Shown here: positions 23,301 to 36,300 of the stretch, piece after piece
How positions within the stretch are numbered: the stretch's first letter is position 1
Layout of the letters: each line of letters begins with the position of its first letter
Source of the DNA: Montifringilla adamsi
Lineage: Eukaryota; Chordata; Aves; Passeriformes; Passeridae
DNA length: 64,000 bases
Direction of reading: 5' to 3'
NCBI GenBank assembly: GCA_017590115.1
Contig: JAGGNK010009114.1
Location: 21,242,662-21,306,661 of the forward strand
Notes under the pieces: model-generated
The model's input: the letters and a program-made list of their open reading frames with translations, nothing else
Database searches by the model: none
Told to the model about the DNA's origin: nothing
Made by a program: the position numbers and the translations under genes

Positions 23301-24999
23301 TCATCAGGGGGAAGAGGAGGACCTCTTCTCTGAATTGAGATGTTTTGATAATTCTAGTGTTTATCTTTTCCTTAAATCCACCTAGAGTACCTTTTTTTCC
23401 CCCCTCATTTTACCTCATTTCCTTTAGAAGAGGATTTATGAGGAGAAGCCCCACTCCTCACTGTGACATCAAGCACCAAGTGTTTGCATTGGGGTTCCAA
23501 AATAACTCATGGTTTTTTCTTCCTTTTATTCCTACAGCAATACTTTCAGACTTTCAAACTATTAAAGATTTAAAAGTCCCAAGAAAAGTATTAGAAGCCC
23601 ACATTTGAATGTTAATTAATCAGCATTAGCTGGTGCATCTCCAAATATTAAGAGTGTAAATATTCACATGTAGGAAAACAAGTTTCTAATTGTATCAAGA
23701 GTATTTTTAATACAATCTCCTGAAAAATAAGTCAACATTAGAGCACTTTATGTTACGAGAGCTGCTGAGCAAACCTCAGGAGTAGCTAAAGGCCATCCTA
23801 TCCATGGGATCAGTTATTGAGGTGCCTCAGCTCCCAGTGTCTGCAAACATGGCACAAAGTACGTGATCAAGCAGAAATTACAACACACCTCCTCTTCCTC
23901 CCCCACACCACTTTGCCCCTTTCCATACCTCCTGATGTGTGAAAAAAGCAAACATAAAAATGTAACTTTACTGAGCTGTGCTTCCTTACAAAGCATTGAA
24001 AAAAACCCTACCTATTATAGGTAGAATGAACCCCACAGAAACATCCTGAAAGTTATAAAATACGACTCAGTGATCTGCGAAGACAAAAAAGAAGTCTCTT
24101 AAATAAAGCTTCATGAATGATTCACAAGGCCCAGAACTCCCTCTATTTCTAGCAGTGATCTCAAGCCAGTTTAATATTTCTAGGTAAATAATTGATGTTA
24201 CTTTTGTTTCTAGCAATAACGCAGTCTCAAAAATGCTGGCTGCACAGTATGCTCTGCTCCTTCCCTGGATTTTCAGGCTGTGCTGCATGAAAGTACATCG
24301 CTTAATTCTACTTCCAGGAGTGATCATCACCTGGGTTTGAGTATGAATAAAGAAGAATGAATAATGACCAAGTTTTCAGGCATAGCTTCAGCTGTGATAT
24401 ATTAAAATGGCCATGAACATGGAAAAGTAAAGTTGGTATCTGTACATTAGATACAGAATCACCACAAATGATGGAGTACTTCTGAGAGCAGGCAGACAGT
24501 GAGAACTGAATGCTCAGTATTTCCAAGGACAGTCCCATGATAAAGACTGTCAAAGATTTGGAAGGGCATTTGAGTTAAGTATGGTCTCCTAAAACAGACT
24601 TAGCTCTGTAAGGAGCTAAGGATAAAGTCTGCAAGCAGTACTGCTCTTTGACTCAAAAATTTTCCTTATATATGCCACTTTCTGCCACAGGGAAGGCAAT
24701 TATGTTACAAAGATTATTATTTAGCAGGTTTTTGCTATCATACTGAAAAAGATCTTCCTATATAGGATAATATAGAGCTGTTGCATCCTAAAGCACACTA
24801 CAGCTGTCACAGAGCTGTAAACATTACAAGCTTACCCCTATTAAAACAGCCCATTTTGGGACCTTACAAAGGTAACATCACTTCACACGTGGATTCTTTC
24901 GAACAATTATCCCGCACAGCTTCAGCTACCAGAACAAGCAGAGAAGAATACCTCTCCTGAGCTATCTGCAGAATTATCTTTACCTTCCAAAACACAGTG
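20370..24999. other. Intronic stretch with one short duplication, otherwise nothing recognised
   Basis: AT-rich unique sequence. It contains the 18-bp duplication at 21266-21301 and a perfect 7-bp-arm hairpin CTACCTA-TTA-TAGGTAG at 24008-24024. No TE consensus or exon is seen. Confidence 0.65.
21266..21301. repeat. Perfect 18-bp tandem duplication
   Basis: TTCAACTTGCAACTGATA occurs twice head to tail (21266-21283 and 21284-21301) with no mismatch. Confidence 0.93.
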
Positions 25000-25450
25000 G
25001 GAGACTTGAAATCCCAGGGTGTCATAATGTGGGCCATCATGGCTAGCAGCCATTATCCCAATCACGGCGGTGATTTACGCCGGCGCTGCAGCACGGAAGA
25101 GCAAGGAACCGTGGTGCTTCTTGCTATTTGTCTCCAGAAGAGCACAGCAGCTGCTCACAATGACTGCTCTTGTTATGCTTCTTCCTACCAGCTTTATGTC
25201 ACAAAACTAAGATGCAAAGTCATTATGATCCACCCATGATAATGCCTGCTGAACTACTGTGTGCTCGGATAAAGCAGCTATTATGTCACTCAAACGTGCA
25301 TGAAATCACAAACTGGGAGGGAATGCAACTATTCTGAGCCCAGCTGAAATCCTATCCACCCTGATCAATAGCAGTAAGCGGGCTAAGATCAATTCCACCA
25401 AGCACAGTATCAAGCAATAACACTACTATTGCAGTGATCACACATAGAAA
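25000..25450. promoter_or_regulatory. Candidate conserved noncoding element with CpG cluster
   Basis: The block lacks simple repeats and TE sequence and has a composition unlike its flanks. CpGs cluster at 25064-25112, with seven in about 50 bases. The following 350 bases keep a balanced composition. An open frame at 24997-25239 has no recognised domain. The combination suggests an enhancer-like or otherwise constrained element, inferred from composition only. Confidence 0.3.
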
Positions 25451-28400
25451 TAGGGAAGCTTGAGGTGGGAGCTCAAGGAGGGCTAAGTTTTATTATTCGA
25501 TATACAGTTGAAGCAGAGACAATGAAAAATGTAATTTTCAATAATATTTAATACTTATGTGCAGATGGGAATACCTCCTACACCTTATCTGTTTGTTCCT
25601 ATTGGTGATCTGCTTAAAGAACAGTCAATTAATCACATATTTTTCTGCCTTCAGCTTTGATTGCAAAATTGTCATGAATAATAAATAATTTCCTGTACCA
25701 TCTCGAGAGGCTCAAGAAAAAGTACAGCAAATTCCTTTCCCCATATGTATCTCTCCCACAAATTTATGCCTCTTTCAGTCTTAGCTCCCTCTCAAATGAT
25801 GTATTCCAAGCTTGAAAAGGGGGAAGGCATGACTTATCAGGGCATGCTTCACTTCTAAATATCAATCACTTAGTCCCTCACTAGCAGTGAAATCTATTTT
25901 ATCATCACTAGTGAGGATACACTTTGATTCTGACAGAAGCTATTGAGACAGACTTATAACAGCAACCAACAGAAGAACAAAACAGAGTTTTCAGCAATTC
26001 CAATTGGTTTCAATGCCAGGGTAATTTCACCTAATCAAGAGGGACTGATTCAAGTTGGAGGTCTAGATAGTTATTGATTTGAGTTTGGATTTTTTAAAAA
26101 AGAAGAGCCAACATCTTTGCTTCCAAACATTTCTGCAACTGTCATGTTCAAAGCTCTAGACTTTGCAAAATTTAAAAGTTTATGATAATTTAAGATGATC
26201 TGATGTTATTAGTTCTGGTGACATTTAAGAACTTCTATCATAGTTTAAAAAATCCCCCTCTCTCTGCCAACTTAAAGGTACAAAGAAAAAAATAAATAAC
26301 ACAGTTATATCAGTAATATAATTCACTATAATGCTATCATTAACTTAATTGACACTATGCAAATTTACATTAGCTCTGGATGTGCCATTTATATATAGAG
26401 TTTTTATTTTTAAAGATACAAACCATGCCAGATCAAATCTTGCAGTGTGAGTGGGTTTAATCTACCAATTAAACCTCCAAGATGTACTTTAAAAAAAGAA
26501 CCTGGTGAAAAATTGCCAGCATTCCTTGGAAATACAGGTGATGTTTACCTGTGTTCTGGCAGAAATGCTATGCAGAATTTAGAAGCATATTTTAAACATA
26601 TTTTAAGCAGCATTTCTGTTGTCTGCCTTATTCCTGTAAAAGTGAATTTCACTCTTCAGAGCAAAATATTTTCTAAGCATGCTAATTCCTCATGTTTATG
26701 TCTCAGCTTAGACATATCTTTAGTTACTTCTTGTCTTTGTCACTTGTTCTGTCCTTCCAAGAGGCAAACTTATATAACCCTATCATTTCAATGTGCAGCA
26801 GCAGATGAGGGAGGAGTTTGCAATTGGGAGGTTTCCAAAAATCAGATTTCAGCCCAGTCTCTATACACTGCAGTCTGATATTAGAAAATAATTCCAAATT
26901 TAAGTAACTGATTGTACCAAATGTAGGAATTCTCAATCTCTGTTACAATGTCCATGATCACCTTTAAATTGCAGCACCAAGCTTAGTCTAAAGAAAGATT
27001 TTCACATGGCAGCACCACAGCAGAGTGTACTGCATATGGAAGTATCTGGGGTTTTTTCTAGTTTCTTTAAAACCTGCAGATTCCACAGAGTAGGGCTGAC
27101 CCATGCTGAGTTTCCAGCTCTCAGAGAGTGCTCCAGGTCTGTGGTTCGCTGACTAAACCCAGACTCCCATGAGGAGCAACAACAACACAACATCTGCAAA
27201 CATGCAAGAGGAAAAGGTGCTGTCCCCAGGCAGAATTAGGGGCAATCCATGGTATTTCAGCCAAGCAGCCACAGGAGTTCCAGCGTGTCCCTTGGCATGT
27301 GATCACACTTTTTCTGTGGTTTCACTCTGCCCACAGACAGCTTTGGACTGGCTACTCATTATCACTGCAATACTCGAGCACACAAATAGACAGAAACATT
27401 CTGCATGGCTGGTATGATTTTAGGAAAAAAGACAAAAAAACAAAGCCATTCTGGGAACATGAAAGATAGAAAGAAATATTTGAAAATGATGTTTTAGATT
27501 TTTTCCCCCTAGATGTCAAACTGCACTTTCAACTCCCTGAGAAGATGTAATAGGATAAAAGTAGGTCTGACAGCTATTCAACAACCCAGATCTTTCAGTA
27601 ACAAAAAACAAGTAGCAGTTTTCTGTGAGCACTGTGAAGAGTAGCCAAGTCGTAGAAGAACAAAAAACAACTCAATTGTTCCTTGTCTTAGGGAAAAAAG
27701 GCTCACAGATATAAAGGACCTGAATAAAGGCAAGGCACAATTTTCTTCTCATTCTCTTTCATTCATTCAGGCAAAGTCTTCAGAGAAGAGACATTCACTG
27801 CATGAGCCTTGCCCAAGTGTAAACCTGAGAACTGAAGGGGATGGATTCTGACAGCCACAAAGAACACCTTGACACTTTAACATCCTGATTAGCCTGATTT
27901 CTTTAGTGAATTTGAAGATATAATCAGCATGTGAGTTATAACAGTAACAACAACATAATACACAAGTGCTTGCTTTTGGTTTTGGGGTTTTTTTGTGGTT
28001 TTTCTTTGAAGAACACAGAGTCTATGGCAGGTCACTTGGCTAGGCTATGCTCCTGCACCCTGGCCTTTCACCACACTGAGATATTGGCAACATTCCCTGA
28101 ATGAAGCTTCTATTTTCAGTAATTTGTACAAAAGTCATCTATCACTTTAACATGCTCTGCACTTAGTAGACAGAGAGATGCCAATCATTCTAAGACATTT
28201 TATTTTCTCCTTCTCTGGGAGAATAGTGTTCAGAATTATTTAGTTGTCAAAATGTGACACAATAATGCAATAAAAAAGGCTTCACTTGATAATGGATATG
28301 GATGAATTTTCAGAAGAGTATAATCAACTTCTTTTGGGTCATCAGAATGAAGAACTGAGCCTTCAGTCTTCCAAATAAATGTGTTCAATTCCTTAGGACC

Positions 28401-30316
28401 TGAAGCAAAAACTGTGATCTTGAAAGTCCCCAATGACTTCCTAAACACAGGGAATCCTAAATGGCAAATGAATTTACTATTTAATGTCACCTTTCTCCAG
28501 GTGCTAGAGCTTCAGTACATTCATTACAGGAACAGAGATGAACAGTATGTCAACCTGCACTCAAGCCCCAGTCCAGATCAATACATCATCTGTCCCACAG
28601 CTGAAGTCCTCTGTGTTTCTCAATCCAGGCATTTGAAAACAGACAGAAAGTGGACAGGGATCCTTCCAAACTGAGTAGAAGATGTTTTTGTTCACAGTAG
28701 GTTTGGCAGAAAATCTTTTTATCTAGTAACTGAATAATCAGTCAGAATACAGAAAATAAAGAAGGAGATTTTTCTTTTTAATCCATCTTCTCCTTAAAGA
28801 TTTTATATTCCATCCCCTACGTCCCCTCAAAAATGCTTCCAAAGCTGGGGATCTCTCAACTGGAAAAACTATTCCTGTATTGAACCTGCCAATTCCACAT
28901 CCTGAGCTGGAAGTCACTTCTCTGCTTCTCCTCCTGCTCAACAGCTGCAGGAGCTGTGGGCTGGTTCTACTTCCCTGAGCTGGTTTTTTTTGCCAGAACA
29001 TCACCCTAGAAATTCACATGTCCTTGCTCATCCCTACAGGTGAACCTTTCTCAGTGTCACTGGTTTCTAAAATATAAGACAGCAGTATGACTGCAGCGCA
29101 ATCACTTCTTCCCTAGGACTACAGGTATTAGTTTTAAAAGAAATATAAAATATTCTTGGTGTGCATATATTGTTTCTCTATATGACATAGATATACAGAT
29201 TATTTTTACTCTCATGAGGATCTTAGCACCATTTACAGGGGATTTTAGCAGCAGAGGTCCTTTGAGCTCACTGTTGAGCAAACTGGGTAGTGTGGGATCC
29301 ACAGCTCCCCCATGGGGAGCCCCATTCAAACCATTCTCATGACATTTTGGCTTCCCACTGACAGGTACACTGTAAGGTCTACTAATCAGTCAATTCTTAA
29401 TCAGTTTAAAATGGATACTGCTATTCTGGTTAATGTGAGAGGAGAAATAATTTGCTTAATTCTAAATGACAATATTTTACTGAAAAGTAGTCATGGGCTC
29501 AAGTGTCCCATTTACATCTACCTTTCCTACTCCAGAACAGATAAGCATCCACAGACTAGGTTGAATTTAAGTGTTTAAAAACATGTCCTAGAGACAACAA
29601 AGCTTTAAAGCTAATCAAAACCTGTGTTTTAGTCTCTCAGCACTAAAGTCTAAGAAGCACAGCCAAAATCCTCCATCTCAAGCACAGGTTACAAAAACAG
29701 GGGAAACAAAACAAGAGAGGATGGTTGGAAAAGCTCTTTGAAATGAAAAATAACAAATGTGTGGCTGAATGGCTGCCCAGAATTAGAAACCCTTGACAGA
29801 GAGAAAGAGAAGAAACTCTGGAGGTTTCTGGAGGTGCTGCTGGAGGTTTCAACAGAACGTGGAACACTGACCACTCCAAACCTCAACCTACAGGCGAGGC
29901 AGCCCGATTTCCTCCTGAGCTCTAAGGAGCTCCCTGTGCACCCCCTCGTCAAGGATCTCCTGTGGGGACTGGGAAGGCAATGCTTGGAGCTTCTGTACAC
30001 TGAAAAACAAATTAACCATAAAATATGCTTCCAAATACATAAAAGAAAATCGGCCATCACAATTAAATATACATTACAGGCAACCTTCTGACTGTGTTAA
30101 GATTTCGGTTCTTTCAAAAACAAACACTCACTTCACCACAGGCAATTGCAGCTTATTTTCTGTGGGAAATTCCACAAGACACTCCTGAAAGAAATAGCTG
30201 ATTTCATTCCTGAGAATTCATAACTAATTTAAATTTCAATGAAGCAAGTGCACACCTGTCTTTTGTTCCTCCAAATCTATCAAATCTTCAGTACCAAGCC
30301 AGTGAATCTTTCAAAG
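25451..30316. other. Intronic stretch with no recognised element
   Basis: AT-rich with moderately GC-rich islands near 27000-27400 and 28850-29000. The longest open frame of the window (143 codons, 26447-26878 plus) is here. It has no recognisable domain, AT-biased composition and no splice or promoter context, so it is not credited. An octamer-like ATGCAAAT lies at 26357-26364. Confidence 0.6.
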
Positions 30317-30374
30317 CAAAAAAACCCAAACAACAAAACAAAACAAAGACCCCCAAAACCAAAACCACCAAACC
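30317..30374. repeat. A/C-rich low-complexity tract
   Basis: About 58 bases of nearly pure A and C in CAAA/AACC groupings, similar in style to the tract at 18842-18952. Confidence 0.88.
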
Positions 30375-33300
30375 ATTAAGTATTTTAGGGGTTTGGGATT
30401 TTAGCACCTGCCATTGAATTCTGTATTAGAAGCTGGTTGATATGCTCTGTGCTAGAATAGATTTATTGGCAAAACAAACATACTCCAATAAAATTTTAAA
30501 AAGCCAATATCATATAACAAACATTTTACAATTCCATCAGCCTAATATTCACTGTGTTCCAAACTGACATGGCACTGACCAACATCTATCCATGAAAGAA
30601 AAAGAGACTGCATTTCAGTCTTTAATACAGTTTTCACCAAACAAGGATCTAAATACTGTTTTTCAAAATAAATGGATCCATCTTGGCTGGTAACAGCCTT
30701 TCATTAAAAAACAAATGTAATGTGGGTTTGTGCAGCTTTTTGAGGCAACAAAGCAGAGGAGTTTATTTGCTGTATTGTTTTTAATCCCCTACTATTTGCA
30801 AATATTAGATGACAATGATAAACACAGAGCAGTCAGATGTTTCTAATAATTCCCTGGACAACCTTTACTATGCATGTCCCCCTCCAGAATATACAGGGAC
30901 AGATGTGTTACAGTGACTTACAGGAAAGTTTTATTTTAAATGTTGGGTCAGTGTAGAACTCTTGAAGTGGCATAAGCTGAGTCAAGTGCACTATTAATGA
31001 AAGAGCTGGAGAGCTGCAGAAACCACATTTGTGTGCCAAGAACACATCAAATGGACCATCACCATGTGGCCCAAGGTCTTCACAATTTCTACAAAGGCAC
31101 AGTATGAATAAAAATCTCCTCAGGATCACCAAAAAATACAGCAAGGAAGAATAAGAGGTCTTTGAGTTAAATCCCCAGAATGCAGGAGTTGCCAAAAAGA
31201 TATTTAAAAAACCCTCACCCTTTAAGAAATCTCTATTTCTCATTTCGTTTACTTGCCTTTGAGATGTGACCTGCAGTTAATCCTGATGAGAGCCCTGATC
31301 CAAAGCAAACAGTACTATATTAAAGGAATTCAATGCAAACCTCTGGGAAGTTTGCTCCCCAAGAATCTCAGACTGGATTTGGTTGTAAGAATCCCTCTTT
31401 TTGCAGTAATAGTACTGAATTCAATTCACTGAGTTAAATTCTTTGCAATGACCATTCATGTATTGCTTACTCAAAATTCAGGTGTAATCCTCTGCACCCT
31501 GTAACAGAAAAAAACAGTTCAGAAAACTCAGTCTAAAATATTACAATTTCCCTGGGGTAAGAGCTTTCAAGCTATGCCTGAATATGTCATGAAGTCTTAT
31601 AACATGTTGTTCTAAATGAAAAAAAAAATAAAAAATCTCTCTTATTACCTAATTCCTGCACTGCAGAGACCAAATGAAAGCTGTATGTACATTAAGGAGA
31701 GCTGTAGCCAGCAGAAGTTCTCTGTAGGCAGGAAAAGTGCTGGAAATGTGAGAAAACCCCCACAGATCCACACAACTGAGAAGCCCAAGACTGTCCCTGT
31801 ACCTTCAGAGTGAGGCTGATTTAGGTCACTGTGTCCCACCTCCCCAGGAATATTTAACAAGGGATCTTCATTGTGGAAATACATGGAGATTCCTGGTATA
31901 ACAAGATGGTCCTTTCCAACTGCACTTGTATTATGACCTTGAGTGTTGTGTAAAGGCTGCAATGTTTCATCTAAATTGGCTCACAAATATCAATATGGTG
32001 ATTCACATGAAAAGTTATGCTTCTATGCTTAAGAGTTTGCAAGCCTTTGGCCCTGATGTTTGCAAAGTGCTGGATTAGAATGGCCACACATTTGTTCACA
32101 GGTATTTTGCAAAGTACAATATTCGCTATTATTCATCAAGAGGAACTCCACTAAAATCAGACAGACAGGGCTAGAGCTGGTAGGAATGAATACAAATCAA
32201 GGTGTAGAAGTCTTCCTTTGCTCTATCTCATTTATTGTCCCTAGTGGTGGAAAGAAATACTAATTATACACAAGTAAAAGATTTTACAATGACCTTTGAA
32301 TAACATAATTAATATCAAATTAATTTCTGATACTTAGAAAAATATTAGAGTCCTGTTCATAAAGTGGTTATTAATATGCTTTGTTATGTGGGTCACTTAG
32401 CTCTTAAATAGTGGCCTTTTAATTAACAGGAAGAAAGGAAAGTAAGTCATTGGAGTTTTGAGACTCTCTTTTAACCTTGTCACCTAAAGGAAAAATCAGA
32501 GGCTGGCATTAAATGGAAAGGCTTTGATATCTCAGGCTTATCTTACACTGTGTTTTACACACCTCACTCCTCTTGTAAAGGTGAGCACAGACCTGACCGA
32601 GAGATTATGAAGAAAGAGAACTGACAGTGCAATGACCTCTGTGGTCAGAGCCAAAGCTAATAGTTCTGGGAACTGATCTTTGATTAACTTCTTCCTCCTC
32701 TTTGCTTTTTTGAGCCTTTGAAATCAGTGACAACGTTCTCTTTGCTAACTCCAGTACCACTAGTTCTGTATGTACATGATGTTCTTTCAGAAGCAGCTTT
32801 GCAGCCAATCCCCATAAAGAGTGAAGTTGTATTTCTCAATTCTCACTTCTTTGCTGCTTTATCATTGCTGCAACGTGCCACCGAGACAAGACCAGAGAGA
32901 AAAACTGGCTGCCATGGTCTCTGTGCATGCAAACCAGGAATATTATCCTGGCTGGCTGGGCTTTTTCCTACAGGGACATGGGATGGAAAAGCAACGTGGT
33001 CTTTCTGGCTTTTCTGGCGTATTCGTCCCTTGGCAGAGGCAGCAGGGAGAGCAGGGTATATTAAGTCCTGTACCACGTTTTTGCTTTTCATGGTTTAGGA
33101 GAGTGAGTCAATTCAAGGGGTTCATTACCCCTGGGCAAAGACATGAGTCTGGGACATAAAATACTGTGGTTCCATTTCTTACACTAATATAGAGATCTCA
33201 CTTGATGGCAGACTTAACACTCCTACTCTGACTCATTTCTTCAGCCATTAAAATGGAAAAAAAAAAAGCTTTTTCATTCCTGCATAGGTAAATACAATCA

Positions 33301-36300
33301 TACCTGTAAGGCAACTCAATAATACAACAAAGGAGTTTACAGAAAAACACAAAAATAATTACATCCAAAAGCTGATCTCTTCATCCTGTCCTTTGATGGC
33401 ACAGATGTGACAACAGAACATCTGTATGATGGGACTGATCACAACAGCCATGACCACCCCAAATAGCAAGGAACAATATTTTTATAATTTAGCATGGTTT
33501 TAAGAGTTCAAAAATCATCACTGCACTGCAACTTGGCCTCTGCGGTCTTTAAGTCAGTAAGCAAATTATTTTTATCAAATGAGTTCAAGTAAGTGAAAAA
33601 GTGTGAGCATTTGTTGTGTGACTACTATAAATTTGCAGCATCTATTTTTTATAAGGATTTTTTAGTAAGCAGCTTACCATGCACGCAATGATTTCTTGCA
33701 GCTTACACAGAATAATGATATTTAAAAATTAAAACAGACAGATGCCAACCATTCCAAATTCATTCCTACACAAGATTATTCCAAAAACCTAAGAATAAAT
33801 GTCCATCCCATCCAACCCCCCCTCAGGGTACAACTACAACCAGTCTACTGGAGCTGTCAAAAAAACCCCAAAAAACCCATTTCAACATTAATTACATTGG
33901 CTTTTGATTCCAGTATTTTCATTGCCTTCTGTTTGACTCTAGAATTGCTAAAAGCCTCATTCTGTTTCTGAAATCCCAAGAAGCTCACGTGCATATTTTT
34001 GCTAAAGTGCAGGAAGAACTCCCCTGATATTAAATGATCAGCAGGTGACAGGCACATTCCGTCATCAATTCCAACAATGGCCCTTGGTCACTGGGTTTTT
34101 TGGGCCACAAAAACCTTACAGCCCTTGCTTTCCATGTGGCATTAACTGCTGATGTACACAGCATTGACAGTCTGGTGATGCACACCTAAAAGCATTAAAA
34201 AATTCTCATATGAAATATTTTAATACCCATGACTCCACAAAAATTAACTGAGAAAAAATAAAGGAAGAATTTTATTCATGAAATCATTTCAACAAATCTA
34301 CTTAACTCATCAAATTCAAAATGGCTAGGAGGAGAAATGCAAGTGTGATGACTTTTAAGCCACATTTCACATTCTGATCAGTGTTCTTTGTTTAGGCCTT
34401 TGTATATACAAATCATTTTGTTCTTTCCTGTTCTTGATCACACACTGTCCTTTCTTCTGCACACAATGAGCTTCTAAATTTTGAGCCATTTAGTTATATC
34501 TAACCTTTATAGCATTTTTCTTCTGATGGATGTATTCTTATGAGATGAAAATTGTTCTGTAATAGTAGAGATTTTTCAATAAAGTAGTGCTCAGCATGCA
34601 GTAAGAAAATGCTAATCACATGAATAGTTTTTCATTGCATTTATGCAGCACAATATTTAATAATGTGGGTTTATCACTGAATTTCACTAAATGATGTAAA
34701 ATTCACTACTGCAGTGTAGAACTCATTCACTCAGTTGTTCATGAGCTGTTCCCTATCCTGGACAGCCTTGCATTCTAAATTCCAAAGTACAGGAAGAGAA
34801 GATGTTCTGACATATAAACTGGGATCTGCTTTGCATGGGCTATTTCTTCTAACTGACAGACTCCAAGCATGGTTTTTTATTTTTTTCTTTACTTCTTCTG
34901 GGATTGTATTTTGAGGGTTTTTAAAATTAGTTTAAATCTCTTGTATTACAGAAGATGGGTAATAAAAATAAAGTAAAATAACAGGGAATTCTGCTTGTTA
35001 AACTGATTGGATGTGCAAGCACAAAGGTTCTGGTAGCAAGCATGGAGGTGAGCCCCTTCAGTTTGCTCTAATACTGAGAAATACCATATTGCCTGCTGCC
35101 AGACTGAAAGTTTCTTTCTGTCAAAAGTATGAAAAGTACCCAGGGAAATCACAGACGTATGATCCTATATTTTTTTCCATTTCTTCCCTAGAAAATATAT
35201 GAAAATAATTATGAGGGAAAATACTCATCCAATTGCCTAAAGCACCAAATTAATGGTCAGAATATGATATGACATTAGTAATAAGGTAATAAAAGATTAT
35301 CATCTTTAATTACAAAAAAAATTTGAATCAATTATTTTACTCAGCTGCTGGTGAGCAATTGCAAAGACTATTTTCTCTGCTAAAAAAAGATAATAAAACC
35401 AATTATAAAATTCAATCACCCACAGAAGTACTACTTTACAACACGTAAATACAAATATTTTTCTTCATAAAATTATTTTTATAAGCTCTTCTTCAGCCAT
35501 GACAATGTATGCAGTCCTACCCATTTTAAAGTAGGTGCCATATTATTCAATTTTTGAATAGTCCTTCTAGTAGCTGACTCTTAGATACTGATAATGCTTT
35601 GGACATTGAATGCTGAATATAAGAAAGAACTTTTTTTGACATAAACCAGTGTACTACCATTGAAGGACCTCTTTCCATCTCAAGATTCATCTTTTCAAGT
35701 TTTTGAATTAAACTATTATTAGCATTTCATTGACTAGCACCTTAAAGTATTCCAGCCATTCAAAAGAAGGTCCATTATGCTTTCCTCATGAATTTTAATT
35801 GTGGTGAAGTCAGTGTCTTATAGCTGTAGACACAAAAGTGAAGATGTATCAAAGAAACAATTTCTATACCAAGAAAGAGTATATTTTATTATATAAGTAG
35901 TTTTGTTAGAGCTGGAGATAAAAATAAAGACAAACTAGAAGGGAAGAAAAATTTCATTGTCCTTCAGATGTTTCCTTCTGCTTTAATTATACAGAAGTTT
36001 GATTTTCAGCTGCCTTGCTTGCCATGAAGCCACATAGTAAAAATACAGTAGGATAAAATGCTGCTGAATCATAAACACTTGATTGACTCAGAAAACAGTT
36101 ACTAATAAGCTGAAGAAGACTCTGAGAAGAAAACATTTGATCAGAGCCTTCAGAAATGCTCTCCATCGATATGCCCTGACAGTCTTTTCTCACTGATCCT
36201 TGGACCTTCAAACCAACAGTCACAAAATTCTGAATGCACCCAAAAATCCACTCCAGCGTAGGAGAGAGCTGGCAACATTCATTGAAGAGCCAGTATTTAT

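Noticed and set aside
26447..26878. Longest open frame (143 codons, plus strand) as a protein-coding gene
   Set aside because: No recognisable domain, no splice or promoter context, antisense inside an intron, and composition like that of the surrounding DNA. A run this long is expected by chance in 64 kb read in six frames.
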